Positions 17,270 to 26,370 of a DNA stretch of 54,675 bases are shown piece after piece. The notes beneath the pieces were generated by a model. The model had not been told where the DNA came from. It did no database searches and saw only the letters and a program-made list of their open reading frames with translations. The position numbers and the translations under genes are program-made. The stretch covers positions 1 through 54,675 of the forward strand of contig JAQGPC010000070.1 in assembly GCA_028293285.1 (NCBI GenBank), written 5' to 3'. How positions within the stretch are numbered: the stretch's first letter is position 1; each line of letters opens with the position of its first letter. The DNA is from Pedosphaera sp. GTDB taxonomy: Bacteria > Verrucomicrobiota > Verrucomicrobiia > Limisphaerales > Pedosphaeraceae.

Positions 17270-18658
17270 ATGTCTCGAACACCATCAAACAAACAGAGTG
17301 AACGTAAACCGCGCATTCTGCTGATTGCCGAAGCAGCGAATCCGCTGAATGTCAGCGTTTCGCTCATTGGCTGGCTGCACAGTCGCGCATTGGCAGAAGT
17401 GGCGGATATCCATCTAGTGACGGAAAGCCGCAACCGTGAAGCCATTTTGGAAACCGGGCTTGCGGAAAGTGAGTTTACCTCCATCGATGCTAGCGCCGGT
17501 CATGGATTGGCTTGGAAACTGGCTTTGTTCCTGCGCGGCGGTACGAATCTCGGATGGACGATTAATTCGGCGCTCTACACGCTGACTTATCCTTATTTTG
17601 AATGGAAGGTGTGGCGGCAATTTGGCGAGCGTTTAAAGCGCGGCGAGTTTGACCTGGTGCACCGTCTGACTCCGCTGAGCCCCACCAATCCCAGTTTGCT
17701 GGCGCGTAAGTGTGGTCAGCATGGCATTCCGTTTATTCTCGGCCCGCTTAATGGCGGATTGCCTTGGCCTAAAGGTTTCGGTGATATCCGGCGCAAGGAA
17801 AAGGAATGGCTCGGTTATGTGCGGGACCTCTACAAGATTTTGCCGGGCTATCGTTCCACGCGAAAAAATGCGCGCGCGATCATGGTCGCATCCGGTGCAA
17901 CGTGGGAGCAAATCCCCGCGCAATATCATGACAAATGCATCTACATTCCGGAGAATGGGATTGAAAGCGGACGTTTTGCGCAAGCGGTGGAACACACGCA
18001 TACACTGCCATTGAAAGTTGCTTTTACCGGTCGCCTGGTTCCTTACAAGGGAGCTGACATGGTACTCGAAGCAGCCGCGCCTTTGATTCGCGATGGCAAG
18101 GTGGTACTCGATATCATTGGCGATGGCACGGAGATGCCGCGGTTGAAGGAATTTGTAGCGCGCGAAAAACTGGGTGATGGCGTGAAGCTGGATGGTTGGG
18201 TCGAGCATACCCAAGTGCATAAGCGGCTTGGGCAATCTGATGTGTTTGCCTTTCCGAGCATTCGCGAATTTGGCGGCGCGGTGGTTATCGAAGCGATGGC
18301 ATTGGGACTGGTGCCGATTGTAGTGAATTATGGCGGGCCGGGTGAGAGTGTTACAAACTCAACCGGGTTCACAGTGCCACTCGGCACGCGCGCGGAAATT
18401 ATCCTGTCTTTACGTAAAGTGCTAAACGAAATGGTGGCTGATCCCGGCAAACTTTTTGCGATGAGTCGCCGCGCCAAAGAACACGCGATTCATTATTTTA
18501 CGTGGGAAGCCAAGGCGCGACAGGTGCTGGAAGTTTACCGCTGGGTGTTGGGCCAACGAGCGGACAAACCTGATTTCGGCATGCCTTTCCACGAAGTGCA
18601 AGCTGGTATCAACGGTGTGGTACAAAAGGATATTTCTTCACTGGTCGCTGCCAAGTAA
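17270..18658 (+). CDS. Glycosyltransferase, GT4 family
   Basis: The 462-residue product is a GT-B glycosyltransferase. The N-terminal domain starts RILLIAEAANPLNVSVSLIGW and continues with ELVHRLTPLSPTNPS-like and ILGPLNGGLPWP segments. The donor domain has FTGRLVPYKGADMVLEA, IIGDGTEMPRL, and SIREFGGAVVIEAMALGLVPIVVNYGGP with the conserved Glu residues. I choose the ATG at 17270 over the TTG at 17246. The gene stands alone between a divergent ligase gene and a convergent oxidoreductase gene, within the polysaccharide region. The sugar transferred is unknown. Confidence 0.92.
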   Translation: MSRTPSNKQSERKPRILLIAEAANPLNVSVSLIGWLHSRALAEVADIHLVTESRNREAILETGLAESEFTSIDASAGHGLAWKLALFLRGGTNLGWTINSALYTLTYPYFEWKVWRQFGERLKRGEFDLVHRLTPLSPTNPSLLARKCGQHGIPFILGPLNGGLPWPKGFGDIRRKEKEWLGYVRDLYKILPGYRSTRKNARAIMVASGATWEQIPAQYHDKCIYIPENGIESGRFAQAVEHTHTLPLKVAFTGRLVPYKGADMVLEAAAPLIRDGKVVLDIIGDGTEMPRLKEFVAREKLGDGVKLDGWVEHTQVHKRLGQSDVFAFPSIREFGGAVVIEAMALGLVPIVVNYGGPGESVTNSTGFTVPLGTRAEIILSLRKVLNEMVADPGKLFAMSRRAKEHAIHYFTWEAKARQVLEVYRWVLGQRADKPDFGMPFHEVQAGINGVVQKDISSLVAAK

Positions 18659-18702
18659 AGCCATCAAAGATTTGGGACTGATGCATTCCCTTTATTGAAT
18701 TT

Positions 18703-18733
18703 GCGGCGCTCTGCCGAGACGCCGCTACGGCAG
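18703..18733. repeat. Overlapping GC-rich inverted repeats (REP-like) between convergent genes
   Basis: GCGGCG (18703-18708) pairs with CGCCGC (18720-18725), and CTGCCG (18711-18716) pairs with CGGCAG (18728-18733). Two mutually exclusive hairpins are therefore possible. It lies between two convergent genes. No T tract follows, so it is not a classical terminator; it could be a dispersed palindromic element. Confidence 0.5.
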
Positions 18734-18740
18734 GATACTA

Positions 18741-19862
18741 TTAAAGTGCCAGCGGGAGATTAACGGATGTTCCCAATTTCGCGCTGTTGATGATAGCTTC
18801 CAACGCTTCGTTATTTTTCAGGCCATCCCAGAAATCCGGAAGTTTTACCTTGGGATTAATGATGCCCGAATGAAAGGTCGCGAGAAAATCACCATGCTGC
18901 ACAGGTGGAACTAGTAACGTGCGAAAGCGTGGTTCGCTGCGTGTCCAGAGCTTGATGACGCCGTCTTCGAGGACAATGGCGCCCAGGGAACCGGAAATTT
19001 CCATGCTGATGCGGTGCTTCTGGCCGGTTGCCCAGCGGGAAGTGATAAGTTGTGCCACCGCGCCGCTGGTGAAAGTAAGACTTAAACCACAAGCATCGTC
19101 CGTCACGAAAGGGCCGGGGCGGAATGATTTAGTCCAGGCTTGCACCTGGCTGATCTCGCCAAAGCTCATCCGGCAACAATCGATCAAATGCGGACCGAGG
19201 TCTTGCACCACCCCACCCTCCGCGCCAAATTTCCACGGAGCGGCATCGTCACGTTCCTTGGAAGGCTCATTTTTATCTGTGAACCAGAACCCTTGTGAAA
19301 AAGTTCCGTTCACATGATAGATCTGCCCGATGACTCCGGCGTGAATCAGTTCAGCCAAATAAGCGAGCGCGGGAATAAAGCGATGGGAGAAATGCACCAT
19401 GTGGCGCTTGCCAATTTTTTGCGCTTCATCGAAGAGAGTCTTGGCTTCGCGATAATCGTAACCCAGAGGCTTTTCGCAGAGAACATGCTTTTTCGCAGCC
19501 AGTGCGGCGAGGACGGCGTCGTAATGATGTTTGACCGGTGTGCAAACGAAGACGGCTTCAATGGCGTCGTCCTTCAACAAATCGGCCATGGAAGTATAAG
19601 CCCGCGCCCCCAGTGAATCGGCGACTTGCTTCGCTCCCTCTTGGTTGACATCAAATACACCTGCCAGGCGAAATGGAAATCCGCGTTTAAGGCGCGGCAC
19701 ATAAGACCAGCGCGCAAAATTTCCCGCGCCGATCAGACCCACGGTGACTGGCTTGGAGCCAGCAGCTTGAGCCGAGGCGGGCTTTTTGAATTTACTTTCC
19801 AGCCGCCGTTTGATGAGAGCGGACATGGTCCGCTCCTGAATGTGAGGCATGGTGGTGCTCAT
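18741..19862 (-). CDS. Gfo/Idh/MocA family NAD(P)-dependent oxidoreductase
   Basis: The 373-residue product has an N-terminal Rossmann domain (VGLIGAGNFARWSYVPRL) after a basic extension of about 38 residues. The conserved CEKPLGYD carries the family catalytic Lys, and a C-terminal GFO/IDH dimerisation domain contains the QDLGPHLIDCCR motif. Such enzymes oxidise or reduce sugars or nucleotide sugars. The start overlaps the stop of the aminotransferase gene by one base (TAATG), so the two are translationally coupled. Together they suggest synthesis of an amino sugar precursor for the polysaccharide. The substrate is inferred from context only. Confidence 0.92.
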   Translation of the reverse strand: MSTTMPHIQERTMSALIKRRLESKFKKPASAQAAGSKPVTVGLIGAGNFARWSYVPRLKRGFPFRLAGVFDVNQEGAKQVADSLGARAYTSMADLLKDDAIEAVFVCTPVKHHYDAVLAALAAKKHVLCEKPLGYDYREAKTLFDEAQKIGKRHMVHFSHRFIPALAYLAELIHAGVIGQIYHVNGTFSQGFWFTDKNEPSKERDDAAPWKFGAEGGVVQDLGPHLIDCCRMSFGEISQVQAWTKSFRPGPFVTDDACGLSLTFTSGAVAQLITSRWATGQKHRISMEISGSLGAIVLEDGVIKLWTRSEPRFRTLLVPPVQHGDFLATFHSGIINPKVKLPDFWDGLKNNEALEAIINSAKLGTSVNLPLAL

Positions 19863-21148
19863 TATCCGCCGATCCCAACTTTTTTGAGGAATGAACGGGC
19901 AGCACCTTTGACCGATTTTTCCAGCGCATCGAAACGCAATTCAGAAGCGTTTTTCTGCACCTTCTCAAAAGCACCGGCGATTTCATCCATGTCCGCAGCC
20001 GTGCCGAGGAACAAATGATGCAAGAGCACGAGGCCTTCCTTGTAGGAAATGCGTTCGGCCACGGGACAATCTGAGTTAAGGCCGAGACGTTCAGCAGCAC
20101 TGACGCCTTTGCCGAAATTAACCAGCTTCGCGCCCGGAGTCCAAAGACCTGACTTGTAAACGATGTTGTAGGGCGCCTGGATAGGAACCCCTTCGGCCTT
20201 GATGGCAGAAACAACAATGTCCTGCGGAAGATTTCCGAAAGCCTCGGGATCGAAACGCACGCCAAATCCGTAGAGGCCCTGGCGGGTTACTTTCGCTTTG
20301 GGTTCGAGAATGGTGATGCCGGGAACTTTCCGTAATTTTTCGCGAAGAATTTTCAGGTTCGCATTCTTGGTTTCCAACTGCTTCTCAAAACGTGCCAACT
20401 GCGGCAATAGTACTGCAGCTTGAAATTCGGTAATGCGGTAATTGCCGCCGAAACCAGCGCGGCCATCCTTCCAGGGGCGACCGCAATTTTTGAGTCCGTA
20501 AATGCGATAAGCGAGTTCGTCGTCGTTCGTAGTGAGAACGCCACCCTCGCCGCCGGTCATGCCTTTGCTTTGCTGGAAACTGAATGAGCCGATATTGCCA
20601 ATCACGCCGACGCCTTTGTCACCCCAACGCGAGCCGTGCGTGTGCGCGCAATCTTCCACGATGAATAAATTGTGTTTCTTCGCGATCTCCAGAATTTCAT
20701 CCATCTCAGCGATTTGCGCGTAGAGATGCACGGGGATTATGGCGCGGGTGCGCGGAGTAATCTTGGCACGAATTTGGGCGGGGTCGATGCACCAATCTTT
20801 ATCGCTAATATCGGCAAAAACTGGTGTCGCACCGACTTGGACGATGGCCCAAGCGGTGGCATGCCAGGTCAGGGCGGGAACGATGACTTCGTCCCCCGGG
20901 CCGACGCCGAGCGCGCGCAAAGCGATTTCGAGGCTCACGGAGCCATTGGCCACGCAGAGCGCTTCCTTGGCCCCGGTAAAGGCGGCGAAATTCTTTGCGA
21001 ATTCGGCCTCTTTAGGCCCGCCAAAAGACCAGACGCCGCTGTCAAAGACTTCGAGCAGGAGCTTGCGTTCCTCATCGCCGATGATGGGCCAGCTCGTAAA
21101 CGGTTTCGTGCGGATTGGGGTTCCCCCCTTTAAAGCTAGATTTGCCAT
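19862..21148 (-). CDS. DegT/DnrJ/EryC1/StrS family PLP-dependent aminotransferase
   Basis: The 428-residue product is a sugar aminotransferase of the DegT family. It has the cofactor-binding NGSVSLEIALRAL segment, VEDCAHTHGS with Asp166, and GSFSFQQSKGMTGGEGG where Lys195 forms the PLP aldimine. Family members transaminate keto-sugar nucleotides, and some act on cyclitols in antibiotic pathways. It is co-transcribed and overlapping with a Gfo/Idh/MocA oxidoreductase gene, a pairing common in amino-sugar synthesis. The N terminus (LALKGGTPIRTKPF) is typical of the family, supporting the ATG start at 21148. Confidence 0.94.
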   Translation of the reverse strand: MANLALKGGTPIRTKPFTSWPIIGDEERKLLLEVFDSGVWSFGGPKEAEFAKNFAAFTGAKEALCVANGSVSLEIALRALGVGPGDEVIVPALTWHATAWAIVQVGATPVFADISDKDWCIDPAQIRAKITPRTRAIIPVHLYAQIAEMDEILEIAKKHNLFIVEDCAHTHGSRWGDKGVGVIGNIGSFSFQQSKGMTGGEGGVLTTNDDELAYRIYGLKNCGRPWKDGRAGFGGNYRITEFQAAVLLPQLARFEKQLETKNANLKILREKLRKVPGITILEPKAKVTRQGLYGFGVRFDPEAFGNLPQDIVVSAIKAEGVPIQAPYNIVYKSGLWTPGAKLVNFGKGVSAAERLGLNSDCPVAERISYKEGLVLLHHLFLGTAADMDEIAGAFEKVQKNASELRFDALEKSVKGAARSFLKKVGIGG

Positions 21149-21382
21149 TTTATTAAAATCTTATCATTGGCGCAGCAAGAACGGTTCCATTACCAAAAAT
21201 CGTCATGGATTGCGCTGCGTTTTGCAACACAGGGTCATTTTTTAATACTAACACCAATATTCGAGGTCATAATGGCCAAAAAAACAAGGGAAATAGCGCT
21301 GTTTTCCAATCAGAGTGTCCAAATTTAACCGGTAAGTTTCGGCGTGCGTTCCAGCCAGCCTCCCCCTATCTTCCTCAGCTTT

Positions 21383-22597
21383 ATGGCTAAAATTAAACCA
21401 TTTGCAGCATTACGACCACGGCCCGACCTGGCTGCCCAGATTTGTGAATTGCCCTACGATGTCATGTCTTCCGCCGAAGCGCGTGAAATGGCAGCGGGTA
21501 ATCCACTGAGTTTTCTCCACGTCAGCAAACCGGAAATCGACCTGCCACCCGCAACGGACGTTCACGCGCCGGAAGTCTACGCCAAGGGAAAAGAGAATTT
21601 TGACAAGTTGATTGCAAGTGGCTCGCTCAAGCAGGACGCCCAACCGTGCTTTTATCTTTATCGCCAAACCATGGGCAAACATAGCCAAGTGGGTTTGGTG
21701 GCAGCGGCTAGTTGCGAAGATTATTTGCATGACATCATCAAGAAGCATGAGTTTACCCGACCCGACAAGGAAGACGATCGCGTACGGCATATCGAAACGC
21801 TCAACTCACAAACCGGACCGGTGTTCCTGACTTATCGCGCCAATGCGGCGATGGATGAGTTGACCAAAAAGAAGATTACCGAAAAGCCGGACATTGATTT
21901 TACGGCGAAGGACGGGGTGCGACACACGGCTTGGGTAATTAACGATGCCAAAGGCATCCAAGCGATTGAAAGTGAATTTGCCCAGATTCCCTTCCTTTAC
22001 ATTGCCGATGGTCACCATCGCAGTGCTGCGGCCGGGCGCGTTTATCAGAGTCGTAAAGGTGCGGGGCACAGTGGTTATTTCCTGAGTGTGATTTTTCCGC
22101 ATAACCAAATGCAGATTCTTCCTTACAACCGTGTGTTAAAGAATCTCAATGGACTTACGTCCGCGCAGTTGCTGGAGAAGCTGGACGCTGTATTCATCAT
22201 CAAGCCGAATGGCGCGGCACAGCCGACACGCAAGCACGAACTCGGGCTTTATATTAATAACCAATGGCACACATTAAATTTTCGTCCGCAATTTGCCGCC
22301 ACCAGTGACCCTATTGAAAAGTTGGACGTGACCCTGTTGCAGAAATATGTGCTCGCGCCAATTTTTGGCATTGATGATCCACGCACGAGCAAAGAGATCA
22401 ATTTTGTCGGAGGCATTCGCGGCACGGGAGAATTGGAAAAATTGGTGAAGAGCGGCGAGTATGCCTGCGCCTTCTCGATGTTTCCCACCAGCATTGAGGA
22501 CTTGATGACCATCGCCGACGCAGGTGGCATCATGCCGCCCAAGAGCACCTGGTTTGAGCCCAAGCTGCGCGATGCGATGTTTTGTCACATGATTTAA
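21383..22597 (+). CDS. DUF1015 family protein
   Basis: The 404-residue product matches the DUF1015 family by overall sequence: an opening IKPFAALRPRPDLA and ELPYDVMSS, then HDIIKKHEFTRPDKEDDR, and the strongly conserved YIADGHHRSAAAGR. Some relatives are described as free serine kinases, but most members are untested. The ATG at 21383 begins the conserved region, and an upstream GTG would only add a non-conserved tail. The gene is divergent from the aminotransferase gene and convergent with a TM2 protein gene. No signal peptide or membrane segment is seen, so it is probably cytoplasmic. Confidence 0.88.
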   Translation: MAKIKPFAALRPRPDLAAQICELPYDVMSSAEAREMAAGNPLSFLHVSKPEIDLPPATDVHAPEVYAKGKENFDKLIASGSLKQDAQPCFYLYRQTMGKHSQVGLVAAASCEDYLHDIIKKHEFTRPDKEDDRVRHIETLNSQTGPVFLTYRANAAMDELTKKKITEKPDIDFTAKDGVRHTAWVINDAKGIQAIESEFAQIPFLYIADGHHRSAAAGRVYQSRKGAGHSGYFLSVIFPHNQMQILPYNRVLKNLNGLTSAQLLEKLDAVFIIKPNGAAQPTRKHELGLYINNQWHTLNFRPQFAATSDPIEKLDVTLLQKYVLAPIFGIDDPRTSKEINFVGGIRGTGELEKLVKSGEYACAFSMFPTSIEDLMTIADAGGIMPPKSTWFEPKLRDAMFCHMI

Positions 22598-22648
22598 TGC
22601 ACGGCCCAATCAGTACGTATAAAGATCGCGATTTTAAAATGGAACGGT

Positions 22649-23080
22649 TCAGAACCACTCCCGCTTGTTGATCACGTACGTCTGGACAAATTCTTCGTCC
22701 GATTTGGTGAGATAAATGATGCCTTCAATCATGCCGATGATATGCATCACACCCCAACCGGCTCCGCAGGTGACAAACCCGCCCACGAGTGATACCAGAA
22801 GCATGATGATCCCGGCAATTGTGTAACCGAGAATAAACTTATGTACCCCCAATGAGCCGAGGAGAATGCCGCAGATTCCCGCGACAATCTTGTTACTGGC
22901 GCGAGGATCGCTGCCACCACGGCTCAGCGCGACACCGCAACTGGTGCAGATCACCGCGTTGCCGGGAGTCGGTTTGCCACAATTTTGGCAGAAGGAAAAA
23001 CCAGCGCGAGGGTTGACTCCACATTTTGGACAGGCGATGGCCCGGTCATCCACCTGGTTGCCGCAATTTCTGCAAAACAT
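22649..23080 (-). CDS. Zinc-ribbon and TM2-domain membrane protein
   Basis: The 143-residue product has two zinc ribbons at its N terminus (CRNCG..CPKCG and CQNCG..CTSCG within residues 1-50). A TM2 domain follows, with two hydrophobic segments and the GSLGVHKFILGY turn between them (about 65-125). The last 15 residues are charged. TM2 proteins are small membrane proteins of mostly unknown role, and the zinc-ribbon/TM2 pairing is common in bacteria. It is a single gene between two genes on the other strand. Domain assignment is firm; function is open. Confidence 0.9.
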   Translation of the reverse strand: MFCRNCGNQVDDRAIACPKCGVNPRAGFSFCQNCGKPTPGNAVICTSCGVALSRGGSDPRASNKIVAGICGILLGSLGVHKFILGYTIAGIIMLLVSLVGGFVTCGAGWGVMHIIGMIEGIIYLTKSDEEFVQTYVINKREWF

Positions 23081-23274
23081 AATTCAGTTCCTTGCTGTTT
23101 ACATCGATTAGGTATATTGAATTATCGCGTTTTTCCGGAATTTGCGATTAGAATCGAGCAAAAATTTTATAATCCTGAATGAATAAAGCCGGAGCTTATG
23201 TGTTTATGATTTTCAATTTTGGCATTTCCGTGCTTTTGTCCTTCAGCAATTTCGTGATTTGATTTGTTGTGTCA

Positions 23275-24183
23275 ATGAACCGTTTACAACGCAGTTTGCG
23301 CGCGACCTGGCTGGGGATGGTCGCCAACACACTGCTCGCGGGCGGCAAGTTGGCGGCGGGCATTCTGGGAAATTCCCAGGCTTTAATTGCCGATGCGATT
23401 GAATCGTTCGCGGATGTTTTCAGTTCCATTGTCGTTTGGCGTGCGCTAGTGGTGGCGGCCGAGCCGGCAGATGAAGACCATCCTTATGGCCATGGCAAAG
23501 CCGAGCCACTCGCTGCGGCGACAGTGGCCACGATGTTGTTGGTGGCGGCTGGGGCTATTGTGTTCAAATCCGGGCAGGAAATTTTCTCTTCAGCATCACA
23601 GACGGGGCCAAAGGCCTTTACCCTAATCGTATTGATCGGGGTAGTGCTCACCAAAGAATTACTTTTCCGGTTCGTGGCGCGGGAAGCTCACACGGTGGAT
23701 AGCACGGCCGTCCATACGGATGCCTGGCATCATCGACTAGATGCTATTACCTCCCTTGCGGCGGCGATTGGAATTAGCATTTCGCTTATTGGCGGCAAAG
23801 GTTACGAATCCGCTGATAATATTGCGGCGATTGTGGCAGCGGGAATTATCGCGTGGAATGGCTGGCGCCTGTTACGACCGGCTTTGAATGAACTCATGGA
23901 TGCTTCGCCCAATCGTGAAGTCATCGAGCAAATCCGGCAAACGGCAACGACCATTCCCGGCGTGGAAGGCGTGGAAAAGTGCATCGTGCGAAAGATGGGC
24001 CACCGTTACTTTGTAGATATGCATGTGGAAGTTGATCCGCAAATGACCGTACAGCGCGGGCATGCGATTGCCCATGATGTGAAGGACAAGGTGCGCGAGA
24101 AGTTACCCGCAGTGCGAGATGTGCTGGTGCATATAGAGCCCAATCGTTCTGGAAAAGACGAGAGGATAGAGGATAGAGGATAG
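23275..24183 (+). CDS. Cation diffusion facilitator (divalent metal efflux)
   Basis: The 302-residue product is a CDF transporter exporting divalent metals such as Zn, Fe or Mn in exchange for protons. It has six predicted membrane segments, the conserved DAIESFADVFSS in segment 2, HPYGHGKAEPLAA in the following loop, and HTDAWHHRLDAITS in segment 5 with the H-x3-D metal site. The cytoplasmic metal-binding domain of about 85 residues contains GVEGVEKCIVRKMG and VDMHVEVDP. The ATG at 23275 is preferred over the GTG six bases earlier. The last seven codons are written in a 7-base tandem repeat that also supplies the stop codon. Confidence 0.93.
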   Translation: MNRLQRSLRATWLGMVANTLLAGGKLAAGILGNSQALIADAIESFADVFSSIVVWRALVVAAEPADEDHPYGHGKAEPLAAATVATMLLVAAGAIVFKSGQEIFSSASQTGPKAFTLIVLIGVVLTKELLFRFVAREAHTVDSTAVHTDAWHHRLDAITSLAAAIGISISLIGGKGYESADNIAAIVAAGIIAWNGWRLLRPALNELMDASPNREVIEQIRQTATTIPGVEGVEKCIVRKMGHRYFVDMHVEVDPQMTVQRGHAIAHDVKDKVREKLPAVRDVLVHIEPNRSGKDERIEDRG

Positions 24184-24190
24184 AGGATAG
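24163..24190. repeat. 7-bp tandem repeat (4 copies) spanning the cation transporter stop codon
   Basis: AGGATAG is repeated four times without error. The unit is not a multiple of three, so a gain or loss of copies would change the reading frame at the transporter's C-terminal tail. The TAG stop at 24181 comes from the repeat itself. Confidence 0.9.
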
Positions 24191-24320
24191 CTCTCTGGCG
24201 CAATGTTGAAAATCTGCGCTTATTCTGGCACGCAATCCCTTGGGCTGACACAGGCACGCAAATTCTTCTTTCCTATTCGGCTTTATTCGCGTTTATTCGC
24301 GGGCAGATTTTGAATTTATT

Positions 24321-25547
24321 ATGAAAATTGTTTTAGCTTACTCGGGCGGTCTCGATACCTCGGTCCTCATGTCCTGGATCAAGGAAAAATATAACGCGGA
24401 GATGATCGGCTTTTGCGCGGACATCGGACAGGAAGAGGAACTTCACGGTCTGGAAAAGAAAGCCATTAAAACTGGCGCATCCAAAATTTACATCGATAAC
24501 TTGCAGGAAGAATTTGCGCGCGACTTTATCTTTCCGATGATCCGCGCTGGGGCGATTTACGAGGGCCAATATTTTCTCGGCACCAGTATCGCGCGGCCTC
24601 TCATCGCCAAGCGCATGGTGGAGATTGCGAAGAAAGAAAAGGCTGACGCCATCGCGCACGGCGCAACTGGCAAAGGCAATGACCAAGTGCGATTTGAACT
24701 CACCGCTGCCGCGCTCGCGCCGGAATTGCAAGTCATCGCCCCATGGCGTGATGAACGTTATCGCAACGAATTTCCCGGTCGGCAGCAGATGATTGATTAT
24801 TGCGCCAAACACAAGATTCCAGTGCAGGCCAGCGCCAAGAAGCCGTATTCGATGGACCGCAATCTCCTGCACATTTCCTATGAGGCGGGCATTCTTGAAG
24901 ATCCGTGGTTCGACGCGGGCGATTTGAAGAATCGCGATTATTTCACGACGCTTTCCGTGCTGCCCGAAGACGCGCCAGACAAACCGGAGTTCGTCATGCT
25001 TGATTTCGCCAAAGGCAATTGCGTCGCGGTCAATGGCAAGAAATTGAATCCGCTCGGTGTGATGAAAGCGTTGAACAAACTTGGCGGCAAACACGGCGTC
25101 GGCCGCGTGGACATGGTGGAGAACCGGTTCGTGGGCATGAAATCGCGCGGCGTGTATGAAACGCCCGGCGGCGCGATTCTACATTTCGCGCATCGCCAGA
25201 TGGAATCGCTCACGATGGACCGCGAGGTCATGCACCAGCGCGACGCGTTAATTCCCAAGTATGCCGAACTGGTTTACAACGGCTTCTGGTATGCACCGGA
25301 ACGGTACGCGCTCCAGGCGTATGTTGAGGAATCGCAGAAAAACGTCACCGGCACGGTGCGCGTGAAACTTTACAAGGGCAACATCATGGTTGCCGGGCGC
25401 AAATCGGCTGTGAGCCTATATAATCCGCACATTGCGACGATGGAGGCCGACCCAACTAAGGCCTACAATCAGGATGATGCAACTGGTTTCATTCGGTTGA
25501 ATGGGTTGCGGTTGAAAGTCGCGGCGAAGGTGCAGAGAAAGAAGTAG
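24321..25547 (+). CDS. argG: Argininosuccinate synthase
   Basis: The 408-residue product joins citrulline and aspartate with ATP, the penultimate step of arginine synthesis. It opens with the ATP-pyrophosphatase P-loop YSGGLDTS (residues 7-14). Conserved [29 protein letters not shown] and EAGILEDPW segments follow, and the length is normal for the family. Start and frame are unambiguous. No other arginine genes are adjacent, so the pathway is dispersed. The 137-base leader contains two TTTATTCGCG-like direct repeats (about 24280-24302) of unknown meaning. Confidence 0.98.
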   Translation: MKIVLAYSGGLDTSVLMSWIKEKYNAEMIGFCADIGQEEELHGLEKKAIKTGASKIYIDNLQEEFARDFIFPMIRAGAIYEGQYFLGTSIARPLIAKRMVEIAKKEKADAIAHGATGKGNDQVRFELTAAALAPELQVIAPWRDERYRNEFPGRQQMIDYCAKHKIPVQASAKKPYSMDRNLLHISYEAGILEDPWFDAGDLKNRDYFTTLSVLPEDAPDKPEFVMLDFAKGNCVAVNGKKLNPLGVMKALNKLGGKHGVGRVDMVENRFVGMKSRGVYETPGGAILHFAHRQMESLTMDREVMHQRDALIPKYAELVYNGFWYAPERYALQAYVEESQKNVTGTVRVKLYKGNIMVAGRKSAVSLYNPHIATMEADPTKAYNQDDATGFIRLNGLRLKVAAKVQRKK

Positions 25548-25566
25548 TTAATCCATACACCTACGA

Positions 25567-26109
25567 ATGATCCTTAAGCATGAAGATCAATTGGTTGACT
25601 TTGATCTCAACATGCTTGAGGAGCTTCTATGTATAGTGGACGCTCAACTTTGCAAACTCGACAATGAGATAAAACAATGCCCAGATCCAGACAGCTTTGG
25701 TTTATTTGATTTATGCGAAGGAGTCACAGGGATGGGTTTTGTCGCTTGCCAATGGTATTTGGCGGCGACATGCGGTTGTTTAAAACTAGATAAGCATGAT
25801 GCCTTGCAATTTGGACCGTTTCACTCATGTGGATTAACAATTGTACAAATAATTAATCACGCGGCAAATTATTGGAAACACCGAGAAGAATGGGTCCTTA
25901 AAAAAAGAGAAAAGGACGCCATGCGTACAATCGCAGCGCTTTCAAAACTCGGAATAGATTGTGAGGGAGATTATGTTCTGACCTGCGCGTTAGTTGATAT
26001 TAACGCATTAAAGACAATGCAATTCAAACCCTTGATTTCAGTCCTAGAGGAATGGTCAAAAAAAGCCTTGGAGAGTCTAAAGACCGATAAAATGAAGAGC
26101 GGCATCTGA
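25567..26109 (+). CDS. Hypothetical protein, AT-richer than neighbours
   Basis: The 180-residue product is not recognised. It has no signal peptide or membrane segment. It is rich in Leu, Cys and charged residues, with helical stretches at both ends (DLNMLEELLCIVDAQLCKLDNEI and a Lys-rich C terminus). The middle contains eight or so Cys/Trp/His residues (CQWYLAATCGC, FHSCG) without a clear metal-binding pattern. Its base composition is visibly more AT-rich than argG, which ends 19 bases upstream, so it may have been acquired separately. Real coding is likely given its length and sensible composition. Confidence 0.65.
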   Translation: MILKHEDQLVDFDLNMLEELLCIVDAQLCKLDNEIKQCPDPDSFGLFDLCEGVTGMGFVACQWYLAATCGCLKLDKHDALQFGPFHSCGLTIVQIINHAANYWKHREEWVLKKREKDAMRTIAALSKLGIDCEGDYVLTCALVDINALKTMQFKPLISVLEEWSKKALESLKTDKMKSGI

Positions 26110-26183
26110 AATAGCCCGCAGTTTTAGTCGTGATTTCGTGCGCGAAGCTATTCTGTTGCCATTGCAAACTGACCAAGGAAATT

Positions 26184-26315
26184 ATGGCTGAACCCGTTGT
26201 CTTTCAAAATTCACCCATTGTGCAAAAGGTTGAACCGGGCACGTATTAGTGGTGCGCGTGCAAGCATTCCAAGAACATGCCGTTCTGCGACGGCACACAC
26301 AGCAAGTTGCCTTAA
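26184..26315 (+). pseudogene. CDGSH-type iron-sulfur protein gene with an in-frame TAG
   Basis: Translation from the ATG at 26184 gives a 43-codon protein interrupted once, at codon 22 (TAG, 26247-26249). The part after the stop reads WCACKHSKNMPFCDGTH, a complete CDGSH signature with all four [2Fe-2S] ligands (three Cys and one His) plus the conserved S, P, DG residues. The part before it ends VEPGTY, the family's usual lead-in to the YxWC segment. The stop therefore sits exactly where an aromatic residue is normally found, between Tyr and Trp. An AAGGAA sequence lies a few bases before the ATG. Everything except one codon looks intact, so recent inactivation, readthrough, or a base-calling error are all possible. 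A terminator follows directly. Confidence 0.8.
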
Positions 26316-26353
26316 AATAAAAAGCGGCACGCTGTTTATTCCAGAGTGCCGCT
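26314..26353 (-). terminator. Rho-independent terminator of the Roadblock/GTPase operon
   Basis: Bases 26323-26330 and 26346-26353 form an 8-bp GC-rich stem, extended by an inner CTG/CAG pair. On the minus strand it is followed by a T-rich run (TTTTTATTTT). It lies 18 bases past the Roadblock gene stop, and the other arm may also end CDGSH transcription. Confidence 0.88.
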
Positions 26354-26370
26354 CGGATGAGGAGAATCGT

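Noticed and set aside
24226..24245. Sigma-54 promoter (TGGCAC near TTG) upstream of argG
   Set aside because: The spacing between the GG and GC elements does not fit the sigma-54 consensus.
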